From Bifidobacterium breve (GTDB taxonomy: Bacteria; Actinomycetota; Actinomycetes; Mycobacteriales; Mycobacteriaceae): DNA of 8,177 nt. A model generated the notes under the pieces. The model was not told the origin of the DNA, made no database searches, and saw nothing but the letters and a program-made list of their open reading frames with translations. The stretch covers positions 1 through 8,177 of the forward strand of contig CAMCWJ010000119.1 in the NCBI GenBank assembly GCA_945882475.1, in the 5' to 3' direction. The position numbers and the translations under genes were made by a program. Position 1 is the first letter of the stretch, and every line of letters begins with the position of its first letter. Below, piece after piece: positions 1-4,939 of the stretch.

Positions 1-2
1 AA

Positions 3-518
3 GAGAACGCCGTTATGGTCGGAACCAAAGTGGTAGTCGGAACGCTTAAGGGCCACAAATTCAGGGATATTCCGATGCCCCGATTTGTGGGTGACGAACT
101 GGCCAGGGTGTGTCGCGGAAAGGGTCACGGCGACATCCTCTGGCCTTCCAGGGATGGTGGCTACATGGGCCCGCCGGCATCCATTGACTCATGGTTGTCG
201 GGCGCGGTCAGCAGATGCATCAAGGCGGCAAACGAGGCCCGTGCGAGGGAGACCCAAGAGTTCGGCGCGCCGAAGACGCCGGTTTTTCCGCGGGTAACTG
301 CCCACGACCTTCGCCACACTGCGGCGTCCCTGGCAGTGAAGGAACTCGCCAACCCGAAGGTGATCCAACGGATGATGGGCCACAAGTCGGCCGCGATGAC
401 CCTGGACGTCTACGCCGATCTGTTCGAAGACGATTTGGACCTAGTAGCCGATCGGTTGGATCAGGCTGTGTCCAAAATGCGTCCATCGACTTCGGCCGGG
501 TCGAATTACATGGCGTGA
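3..518 (+). CDS. Tyrosine recombinase/phage-type integrase, C-terminal fragment (5' end outside window)
   Basis: This is the catalytic C-terminal part of a site-specific tyrosine recombinase, which would integrate or excise a mobile element. The frame is open to the left edge, so the ATG at 15 is probably internal; the preceding codons read E-N-A-V. Numbering from the codon at 3, the visible catalytic residues are the beta-hairpin Lys (K16, in GTLKGHK), the HDLRHTAA box with H101 and R104, the MMGHKS box with H127, and the nucleophile Y137 in LDVYADLF. The first catalytic Arg, the core-binding and arm-binding domains lie beyond the window. The C-terminus after Tyr is of normal length, so nothing suggests decay in the visible part. 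The gene stops 37 bases from the 3' end of a tRNA-Thr gene, which fits an element integrated at that tRNA. Family assignment is firm; the specific phage or island is unknown. Confidence 0.9.
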   Translation, partial: ENAVMVGTKVVVGTLKGHKFRDIPMPRFVGDELARVCRGKGHGDILWPSRDGGYMGPPASIDSWLSGAVSRCIKAANEARARETQEFGAPKTPVFPRVTAHDLRHTAASLAVKELANPKVIQRMMGHKSAAMTLDVYADLFEDDLDLVADRLDQAVSKMRPSTSAGSNYMA

Positions 519-555
519 AAACCGTCTTGAACTGGGCATTCACTCAATCGCTTGA

Positions 556-630
556 TGGAGCCTCCTGTCAGGATTGAACTGACGACCTTTCGCTTACAAG
601 GCGAGTGCTCTACCACTGAGCTAAGGAGGC
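556..630 (-). tRNA. tRNA-Thr (anticodon UGU), CCA encoded
   Basis: The minus strand folds as a complete cloverleaf. The acceptor stem is GCCTCCT/AGGAGGC (7 perfect pairs), the D-arm is GCTC-AGTGGTA-GAGC, and the anticodon loop is CTTGTAA with anticodon TGT (+ strand 596-598). The T-arm is GTCAG-TTCAATC-CTGAC with a perfect stem. Discriminator U and an encoded CCA follow (556-558). The anticodon stem CTCGC/GCGAA has four pairs and a C27-A43 mismatch at its outer end. The tRNA reads ACA threonine codons, with wobble to other ACN. Its 3' end faces the integrase gene, so the T-arm and acceptor half are the likely attachment site. Confidence 0.95.
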
Positions 631-631
631 G

Positions 632-649
632 CAACCGGCGTCAACCGGC
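632..649. repeat. Two direct copies of CAACCGGC, 10-base period
   Basis: CAACCGGC occurs at 632-639 and again at 642-649, one helical turn apart, just upstream of the 5' end of the tRNA-Thr gene. It falls in the putative 5' leader of the pre-tRNA. No function is evident; chance is possible in GC-rich DNA. Confidence 0.4.
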
Positions 650-655
650 TTTGAC

Positions 656-681
656 CGCCTGACAGCCTATCGGGTCAGGCG
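656..681 (-). terminator. Candidate intrinsic terminator hairpin without U-tract
   Basis: A perfect 8-bp inverted repeat, CGCCTGAC at 656-663 and GTCAGGCG at 674-681, encloses a 10-base loop. It lies at the 3' end of the decapeptide-repeat gene, and that gene's TGA stop (675-677) is inside the stem. The sequence after the stem on the minus strand (GTCAAAGCC) is not U-rich, so it is not a canonical E. coli-type terminator. Stem-only terminators have been proposed in mycobacteria. It would separate the repeat gene from the downstream tRNA. Confidence 0.4.
664..669 (-). promoter_or_regulatory. Candidate -10 element (TAGGCT) for tRNA-Thr
   Basis: TAGGCT fits the mycobacterial SigA -10 pattern TANNNT and ends 33 bases before the tRNA 5' end, giving a leader of roughly 26 bases. 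No convincing -35 is seen. It lies in the loop of the hairpin at 656-681, so the two interpretations may compete. Confidence 0.22.
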
Positions 682-1391
682 CCGTCGTCGTCGTGGTCGG
701 CATCCGCGGCCCGGTGCGTGGATCTGCGCCGGCCGGGCAACGGGATGCGTTCAGCGATATTGCTCAGGGGATTGACCACCATGCTGAGCGTGGCGACCGC
801 CTCGCGCAGCGTCTCAATAGTCGGGGCCAGTGCTTCCAGGCCGGGCGTCAGCCGGTTCAGAGTGTCGGCGACATCGGCAAGTTGCTCCAGCGGGCCGTTG
901 CGCGCGGTCAGTTTTTCGATCAGACCACCCTCTGCCAGCAGTCGGTCGGCAAGGCCGTCTTCGGCAAGCACACGCTCGAACAAGCCGTCCTCATCCAGGA
1001 GTTGGTCAACCAGACCACCCTTCGCCAGTGCCCGTTCCAAGCCGCCGCCCTCGGCGGTCAGCCGCTCCAGCACGCCGTCGGGTGCGGTAAGCCGGTCGAT
1101 GAGACCCCCCGGCCGCATGAGCCGGTCCAGTGGGCCGTCGGTCGCCAGCGCGCGGGCCAGTGGGGCGTCGTCGTTGACCAGTTGCGCCAACCGGTTGGCG
1201 GTTTCGACGGTGTCGTCGAGGCCCAGCAGACGGACGACGGATTCGCGGGCCGAGGGCACGGCCTCAACGCCGAGGGACTGTCTGGCCAGATCGACGGTGG
1301 CCCCTGCGATGGCCAAGCCTGCGTCGGCTGCCGCGAGCCCCACGCGGACCGGCGTCGTCGCGAGATCAATCAGCGTCTTCGTCAGGTCCAT
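675..1391 (-). CDS. Decapeptide-repeat protein of unknown function, 238 aa
   Basis: I do not recognise this gene. Residues 1-40 form an Ala/Leu-rich, largely hydrophobic segment that could be an amphipathic membrane- or lipid-surface helix; there is no signal peptidase site. Residues 77-176 are ten consecutive 10-residue units, nine of them ending in Gly (86, 96, 106 up to 166). Typical units are LIDRLTAPDG, VLERLTAEGG, LFERVLAEDG and LADRLLAEGG; the tenth is degenerate. A second Leu-rich helical stretch (about 177-210) follows. The tail is basic (GRRRSTHR) and then acidic (DADHDDDGA). The repeats are conserved as protein and diverged as DNA, so the frame is under selection. The ATG at 1391 is supported by a leaderless-type -10 placed exactly 6 bases upstream. 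The gene ends in a hairpin next to tRNA-Thr. A structural, lipid-surface or scaffold role is possible but is only inference from composition. Confidence 0.85.
   Translation of the reverse strand: MDLTKTLIDLATTPVRVGLAAADAGLAIAGATVDLARQSLGVEAVPSARESVVRLLGLDDTVETANRLAQLVNDDAPLARALATDGPLDRLMRPGGLIDRLTAPDGVLERLTAEGGGLERALAKGGLVDQLLDEDGLFERVLAEDGLADRLLAEGGLIEKLTARNGPLEQLADVADTLNRLTPGLEALAPTIETLREAVATLSMVVNPLSNIAERIPLPGRRRSTHRAADADHDDDGA
894..1163 (-). repeat. Nine in-frame 30-bp units coding Gly-ended decapeptides
   Basis: This part codes residues 77-166 of the unknown protein. Each unit is 30 bases long, with consensus x-L-[DE]-R-L-x-A-x-[DG]-G. Leu or similar residues recur at positions 1, 2 and 5, an Arg/Lys/Gln at 4, an acidic residue usually at 3, and Gly at 10 in all nine. 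A tenth, degenerate unit follows (residues 167-176). At DNA level the units vary at many positions, so this is an old protein repeat rather than a recent DNA expansion. Confidence 0.85.
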
Positions 1392-1397
1392 GGTGCA

Positions 1398-1403
1398 AGT
1401 CTA
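1398..1403 (-). promoter_or_regulatory. Candidate leaderless -10 (TAGACT) for the repeat protein
   Basis: TAGACT matches TANNNT and is followed by TGCACC and then the ATG at 1391. That puts the expected transcription start on or next to the A of the start codon. No Shine-Dalgarno is present, which agrees with a leaderless mRNA, a common class in mycobacteria. The promoter sits in the 29-base gap after the HIT gene. Confidence 0.5.
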
Positions 1404-1420
1404 TGGCGGGCGGGTCGGGG

Positions 1421-1825
1421 TCAGTCCAGCGCGGCGAGGGCCGCGATGATCTTCGTCTGCGCCTCGTCGAGGGACTCCGAGGACGGACTGTTGTCTACGT
1501 GGGCGAAGCCGAAGTCGGTGAGGTTGTAGGCCGGGAAAACGTGCACGTGCAGATGCGGCACTTCCAGCCCGGCAATGATCAGCCCGGCCCGCTGGGCACC
1601 GAAGGCCGCGCACACCGCTTGACCAATACGTTGGGACACCGCCATCACGTGGTTGAAGACCCCAGGCTCCACGTCCTGCCAGTTGTCGACCTCGGCGCGG
1701 GGGACCACCAGGGTGTGGCCTTGCGTCATCGGGGCGATGGTGAGAAATGCCACCACGTCGTCGTCTTCGTAGACGAATCGGCCCGGCAGTTCGCGATTGA
1801 TGATCTTGGTGAAGACGGACGCCAT
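1421..1825 (-). CDS. HIT (histidine triad) family protein, Rv0759c-like
   Basis: This is a small cytosolic nucleotide-binding hydrolase or transferase of the histidine-triad superfamily, 134 aa from the start chosen here. The HIT signature HLHVHVFP spans residues 91-98; the middle His (H93) is by homology the nucleophile that takes the nucleotidyl group. Other family marks are the N-terminal FTKIINRELP, the EDDDVVAFLTIAP stretch (20-32) and GHTLVVPR (36-43). No N-terminal zinc cysteines are present. An ATG 12 bases upstream (1837) would add MLGR. I reject it because that ATG is embedded in a likely -10 (TATGCT) and the family normally starts MA-x-VFTKI. From memory it matches Rv0759c, next to the same NTF2/AdhB/CYP51 block in M. 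tuberculosis. It starts 22 bases after the SDR gene and probably has its own promoter. The substrate is not predictable. Confidence 0.92.
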   Translation of the reverse strand: MASVFTKIINRELPGRFVYEDDDVVAFLTIAPMTQGHTLVVPRAEVDNWQDVEPGVFNHVMAVSQRIGQAVCAAFGAQRAGLIIAGLEVPHLHVHVFPAYNLTDFGFAHVDNSPSSESLDEAQTKIIAALAALD

Positions 1826-1832
1826 GCGGCCC

Positions 1833-1838
1833 AGCATA
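1833..1838 (-). promoter_or_regulatory. Candidate leaderless -10 (TATGCT) for the HIT gene
   Basis: TATGCT fits TANNNT and is followed by 7 bases (GGGCCGC) and the ATG at 1825, so transcription would start at or beside the start codon. There is no Shine-Dalgarno upstream of that ATG. This favours the 134-aa form of the HIT protein and suggests that it can be transcribed separately from the upstream operon. Confidence 0.45.
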
Positions 1839-1847
1839 GGGCTCGGC

Positions 1848-2717
1848 TCAGTTCAGCATCGTGTCAATCTCGGCGAGCGACCACGGGGGCGCACCGTGGT
1901 GGTCGCGGTAGCCCAGCAGCGTGGGCGAGGGTCGGTCGAATCGGCCAACGAAACCGCCTGCGGCGATGAGGATCTGGCCCGTGACACGAACGGAGAGGTC
2001 ACTGACCAGGTAGGCATATGTCGGGGCAACATACTCCGCGGGGGCGGCGTCCAGTGCCCCCTGTGCGCTGACCTCGTCGAGCATGCCGCGGCGGCGCAAC
2101 GACTCGATGTGCGCCTCGTAGTCGGCGCCGGTGGACAGCCGGGTTCTGGCACCTGGACAGACCACGTTGGCGCGTACCCCGTACTCGGCGAGTTCGGCTG
2201 CGATCGCCATGGTCAGCCCGTTCACCGCGCCCTTGCCGGCCGGGTAGCCGGTACCGCCGTAGTCACCGAGGTAGGCGAACGAACTGGTGTTGACGATCGA
2301 CCCGCCGCCACTGGCGATCATTCGCGGGGCAGCCGCGCGGCAGGTGGCGAACACCGTGCCGAGGTGGATGTCGATCAGATCCCGGAAATCCGCGGGTGTG
2401 ATGCCCAGGATCGACGAACCGGTCGGTTCCGCCGCGCCGGCACAGTTCACCAGTGCGTTGATCTGTCCGAACTCGTTTTCGCACAGGGCGATCAGAGCTG
2501 TGGCAGTTTCGTCGTCGGCGGCAGAGCCGGGCAGCCCAAGCGCCAGGCCACCGACGGCGGTGATCGCACCGACCGTCTCGTCGACCGCGTCGGCGTCACG
2601 GCCGTTGACCACCACGCCGGCACCCAACTCGGCGAGCAGGGTTGCCACCGCCGCGCCGATCCCGCGGGATCCGCCGACCACGACGGCACCGAATCCGTTC
2701 AGCGGCAGCGCCGTCAC
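1848..2717 (-). CDS. Classical SDR oxidoreductase, 289 aa
   Basis: This is an NAD(P)-dependent short-chain dehydrogenase/reductase, expected to interconvert a hydroxyl and a keto group. The Rossmann glycine motif GGSRGIG is at 15-21 and N-x-A-G at 91-94. Catalytic Ser is S145 (NTSS), and Y158 and K162 form YPAGK. The fourth catalytic residue, usually Asn in helix 4, is His here (H118 in DIHLGTVF). The same substitution is known in peroxisomal multifunctional (3R)-hydroxyacyl-CoA dehydrogenases, as in HSD17B4. The C-terminal extension (about 245-289) is longer than in minimal SDRs. The GTG start at 2717 lies 13 bases after the NTF2 gene's stop with little Shine-Dalgarno, so translation is probably coupled. 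As I recall, M. tuberculosis has no SDR between Rv0759c and Rv0760c, so this may be an extra gene here. The substrate is unknown; a steroid or acyl-CoA alcohol is plausible from context. Confidence 0.9.
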   Translation of the reverse strand: MTALPLNGFGAVVVGGSRGIGAAVATLLAELGAGVVVNGRDADAVDETVGAITAVGGLALGLPGSAADDETATALIALCENEFGQINALVNCAGAAEPTGSSILGITPADFRDLIDIHLGTVFATCRAAAPRMIASGGGSIVNTSSFAYLGDYGGTGYPAGKGAVNGLTMAIAAELAEYGVRANVVCPGARTRLSTGADYEAHIESLRRRGMLDEVSAQGALDAAPAEYVAPTYAYLVSDLSVRVTGQILIAAGGFVGRFDRPSPTLLGYRDHHGAPPWSLAEIDTMLN

Positions 2718-2730
2718 GCTGGCGGCATTC

Positions 2731-3174
2731 TCAGGCCGGTGCCTGCCCGAACTGCATGCCCTCGAGGTTCCAGTAGCCGCGCATGTTCGCGATCAGTCCG
2801 TCGTCGTCGACGCGGTAGCAGAACACCCCGCGCACCGAACTGGTCATTCCGCCCTCGAACTCGCTGCGCAGCACCAGGATGTGGGCCACCTCGTTGGGCG
2901 AACTGGAGGGAAAAGTCTCCTCGCAGGTGACCCGCAGTTTGTTGGCGGCGATATTGGCGTCATAGAACGCCGCCACCGCCTCCTTGCCGCGCACGCCCAG
3001 TCCGTCGGGGTTGGTGTAGGACTGCCCGATCGGATCTTCGATGACGACGTCGGGCGCCATCAGGGCCAGCCAACCGTCGCGGTCGTGGGACTGCACGCAC
3101 CGCCATGACTCGCGCGAGGCGGCCAGGGCGGGCGACAGCTCCGTGGTCTGCTGAGTCGTGGTCTGCTGAGTCAC
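2731..3174 (-). CDS. NTF2-fold, ketosteroid-isomerase-like protein (Rv0760c-like), 147 aa
   Basis: This SnoaL/NTF2-like cone-fold protein closely resembles M. tuberculosis Rv0760c, which is known from crystal structures. Shared stretches include SWRCVQ-HDR-GWLALM, VVIEDPIG, TCEETFPSSSP and MRGYWNL. Aligning by hand to Comamonas ketosteroid isomerase, the catalytic base Asp38 is kept as D47 in EDPIG. Tyr14 and Asp99 of the oxyanion hole fall on S23 and F118. The protein therefore probably binds a steroid-like ligand but need not be a standard isomerase. Residues 2-11 are a duplicated TQQTT encoded by a perfect 15-bp tandem repeat. The GTG start at 3174 is separated by only 2 bases from the AdhB-like gene's stop, so the two are co-transcribed and likely translationally coupled. 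Function beyond ligand binding is open. Confidence 0.92.
   Translation of the reverse strand: MTQQTTTQQTTELSPALAASRESWRCVQSHDRDGWLALMAPDVVIEDPIGQSYTNPDGLGVRGKEAVAAFYDANIAANKLRVTCEETFPSSSPNEVAHILVLRSEFEGGMTSSVRGVFCYRVDDDGLIANMRGYWNLEGMQFGQAPA
3143..3172. repeat. Perfect 15-bp tandem duplication in the NTF2 gene
   Basis: GTGGTCTGCTGAGTC occurs at 3143-3157 and again at 3158-3172 without mismatch. On the coding strand it gives TQQTT twice, immediately after the initiator. The identity implies a recent slippage event that lengthened the disordered N-terminus in steps of five residues. Confidence 0.95.
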
Positions 3175-3176
3175 CG

Positions 3177-4307
3177 TCAGCGGTCCTCGTCGGTGTAGCG
3201 GATGACGCCGCGGATGTTGCGGCCCTCCAGCATGTCCTTGTAGCCGTCGTTGATCTGCTCCAGGCGGTACTGCCGGGTGATCATGTCGTCGAGGTTGAGC
3301 TTGCCGGCCTTGTACATCGACAGCAGTTGCGGGATGTCATAGTGCGGGTTGCCGCCGCCAAAGATGGTGCCCTGCAGGTTCTTCTGCATCAGGGTCAGCA
3401 TCGCGAGGTTCAGCGTGATGTTGGTGTCGAGCATGCTGCCGATCGCTGTCATCACGCAGGTACCGGACTTGGACGTGAGGTTCATGTAGTTGTCAACGTC
3501 GGCACCGTCAACCTCACCAACGGTGACGATGACCTTCTTGGCCATGAAGCCCTGAGTCACATCTGCCATGCCCAGCATGGCCGACTCGATGTCCGGGTAG
3601 GCGTGAGTGGCGCCGAACTTCAGAGCCGCATCGCGCTTCCACTCGACGGGCTCGATGACGAAGATGTTGCGAGCACCGGAGATGACCGCGCCCTGCAGCG
3701 CCGCCATGCCGACCCCGCCGACGCCGACCACCGCGACATCCTCGCCGGGCTTGATCTGCGCGGTGTGGGTGGCCGATCCGTAGCCGGTGGTGACACCACA
3801 GCCCACCAGGCAGGCCACCTCGAACGGGATGGAGGGATCGATCTTCACCACCGAGGACTCGTGCACCACCATGTAGGGAGAGAAGGTGCCGAGCAGTGTC
3901 ATCGGGAACACCGGCATGCCGTCGGCGGTGTGGATGCGATGTGTGCCGTCGGAGATAGCGACGCCGGCCAGCAGTCCGGCACCAAGATCGCAGAGGTTAC
4001 GAAGACCGGCCTGACATGACGGACACTTGCCGCACGACGGGATGAACGACAGCACCACGTGATCACCGACCGCCACGCTTTCCACACCCTCACCGATCTC
4101 GGTGACGATGCCGGCGCCCTCGTGTCCGCCGAGGACCGGGAAGCCGAACATCGGGATGCCGCCGGTGACCAGGTGGTGGTCGGAGTGGCACATGCCGGAG
4201 GCTTCCATCTGGATCTTGACCTCGTTTTTGGCAGGGTCACCGATCTCGATCTCCTCGATCGCCCACGGCTGGTTGAACTCCCTGATGAGCGCGCCTTTTG
4301 TCTTCAC
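3177..4307 (-). CDS. adhB: Zinc-dependent NDMA-type alcohol dehydrogenase (Rv0761c/AdhB-like), 376 aa
   Basis: This medium-chain zinc dehydrogenase oxidises an alcohol to an aldehyde or ketone. Catalytic-zinc ligands are visible as C40 (GMCHSDHH), H62-E63 (GGHEGAG) and C170 (VGCGVTTG). The structural-zinc lobe has C92, C95, C98 and C106. The nucleotide fold has GVGGVG at 195-200, with E219 at the end of the second strand, indicating NAD rather than NADP. The sequence belongs with the NDMA-dependent alcohol dehydrogenases (TIGR03989, Rxyl_3153 family). Comparative genomics ties that family to mycofactocin, and its members hold NAD tightly so that electrons leave through mycofactocin rather than free NADH. 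The GTG start at 4307 has a strong GGAGGA six bases upstream. It follows an 82-base gap carrying a KstR-type operator, so it probably heads its own transcript with the NTF2 protein and SDR behind it. The substrate is unknown; an alcohol from the P450 steps is plausible. Confidence 0.93.
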   Translation of the reverse strand: MKTKGALIREFNQPWAIEEIEIGDPAKNEVKIQMEASGMCHSDHHLVTGGIPMFGFPVLGGHEGAGIVTEIGEGVESVAVGDHVVLSFIPSCGKCPSCQAGLRNLCDLGAGLLAGVAISDGTHRIHTADGMPVFPMTLLGTFSPYMVVHESSVVKIDPSIPFEVACLVGCGVTTGYGSATHTAQIKPGEDVAVVGVGGVGMAALQGAVISGARNIFVIEPVEWKRDAALKFGATHAYPDIESAMLGMADVTQGFMAKKVIVTVGEVDGADVDNYMNLTSKSGTCVMTAIGSMLDTNITLNLAMLTLMQKNLQGTIFGGGNPHYDIPQLLSMYKAGKLNLDDMITRQYRLEQINDGYKDMLEGRNIRGVIRYTDEDR

Positions 4308-4312
4308 TGCAA

Positions 4313-4318
4313 TCCTCC
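4313..4318 (-). promoter_or_regulatory. Strong Shine-Dalgarno (GGAGGA) of the adhB-like gene
   Basis: GGAGGA ends 5 bases before the GTG at 4307 and fixes that GTG as the start. It is the best ribosome site among the internal genes of the cluster and agrees with adhB being the first gene of a leadered transcript. Confidence 0.8.
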
Positions 4319-4337
4319 GACTAGCTGTGGGCTGAGA

Positions 4338-4351
4338 TAGAACGTGTTCTC
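4338..4351. promoter_or_regulatory. KstR-type operator upstream of the adhB-like gene
   Basis: The site TAGAACGTGTTCTC contains the perfect inverted repeat AGAAC-GT-GTTCT (4339-4350). It matches the published KstR consensus TnnAACnnGTTnnA at every fixed position except the last (C for A). KstR is the TetR-family repressor of cholesterol catabolism genes in mycobacteria and is released by a sterol CoA-thioester. The site lies 31 bases before the GTG, in the only real gap of the cluster, and just downstream of a possible -10. Repression by blocking initiation is the likely mode. Confidence 0.72.
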
Positions 4352-4364
4352 GTTATGTGTCGTC

Positions 4365-4370
4365 ATCCTA
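4365..4370 (-). promoter_or_regulatory. Candidate -10 (TAGGAT) for the adhB-like transcript
   Basis: TAGGAT fits TANNNT and would start transcription near 4358, leaving a leader of about 50 bases with the KstR-type palindrome starting at about +8. A perfect TTGACA lies at 4383-4388, but only 12 bases separate it from TAGGAT, too short for a normal -35/-10 pair. The -10 is therefore offered alone. Confidence 0.35.
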
Positions 4371-4389
4371 GGACCTGACGGGTGTCAAG

Positions 4390-4935
4390 TCACCAGATCG
4401 GCACAGGTGCCTGCCCGATGGGGTAGTACCCGGGCAGTTTCTCCCCGGCCAGGCTGCGCTCGATGCGTTCCTGCATGCCTTTGGAGAGCTTTCCCTCTTC
4501 TATGAGCTTCAGATACAGCTTCTGGACGTGGCCGAAGTCGAAGAAGTCGCGTTGCCACTCAATCAGCCCGTCGGCATTGAGCCGGAACCAACTTCCGCCG
4601 ATCCCGTAGATCGTCGCCTGGTTTCCCTGGGCATCGGTGGCGACCTGCTTCCAGAATCCGACGACCTCGCCGATCTTGTCGTCGATGATCACCTTTTGGT
4701 ACGGGTAACTCCAGCCTTCCAGTCCGGCCATCTCCAGGCCGAGTGCCACCTCGCGGATCTCGTCGCGGCCGACGCACATGACGTCCTCTTTGGGGCCGAT
4801 GTTCCAGCCGTAGGTGGCGTCGGGTGCGAAGAAATCGGCGAGGCCCTTCCAGTCACCCTTGTGCTCGGCTTCCCGGTTGGCCTCGATCCACCGTGCGATG
4901 AAGTCCTCTAATTGTTCCCTGGGCAGTGCGGGCAT
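4390..4935 (-). CDS. SnoaL/NTF2-like protein (Rv0762c-like), 181 aa
   Basis: This is a cone-fold NTF2/SnoaL-superfamily protein, longer than the usual 130-150 residues because of a helical C-terminal extension (about 138-181). The extension includes a YLKLIEEGKLSKGMQERIERSL stretch, split here as YLKLIEEG and KLSKGMQERIERSL, and ends in PVPIW. The N-terminal helix (6-30) and FFAPDATYGW (35-44) are typical of the fold, with D39 in the position often used for catalysis. The aromatic-rich WQRDFFDFG (127-135) lines the expected pocket. The ATG at 4935 was chosen over the longer reading from 5019, because the longer form would overlap the ferredoxin gene by 80 bases and its extra residues look non-protein-like. 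AGAGGA lies 8 bases upstream. It starts 4 bases after the ferredoxin stop, so it is part of the CYP operon. Activity is unknown; a cyclase, isomerase or dehydratase role on the P450 product is possible. Confidence 0.85.
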   Translation of the reverse strand: MPALPREQLEDFIARWIEANREAEHKGDWKGLADFFAPDATYGWNIGPKEDVMCVGRDEIREVALGLEMAGLEGWSYPYQKVIIDDKIGEVVGFWKQVATDAQGNQATIYGIGGSWFRLNADGLIEWQRDFFDFGHVQKLYLKLIEEGKLSKGMQERIERSLAGEKLPGYYPIGQAPVPIW

Positions 4936-4939
4936 GGGT

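Noticed and set aside
519..555. Search for a terminator or small gene between integrase and tRNA
   Set aside because: No hairpin, open frame or clear repeat is visible in these 37 bases; the second attachment-site copy needed to define a core is outside the window.
894..1163. Regular 30-base periodicity that might suggest a CRISPR array
   Set aside because: There are no alternating conserved repeats and unique spacers. Every 30-base unit is equivalent and encodes a conserved decapeptide in one open frame.
1797..2930. A 377-codon open frame on the plus strand
   Set aside because: It lies antisense across the SDR and NTF2 genes, whose catalytic motifs are clear. The translation is Arg/Gly/Asp-rich with no recognisable domain; long antisense frames are expected in high-GC DNA.
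3105..4019. A 304-codon plus-strand open frame
   Set aside because: It is antisense to the zinc dehydrogenase gene and His/Val/Asp-rich in the way shadows of such genes are. No motif or ribosome site supports it.
4365..4388. TTGACA plus TAGGAT as a full SigA-type promoter
   Set aside because: The spacer is only 12 bases, too short for a standard -35/-10 pair. Only the -10 is kept, at low confidence.
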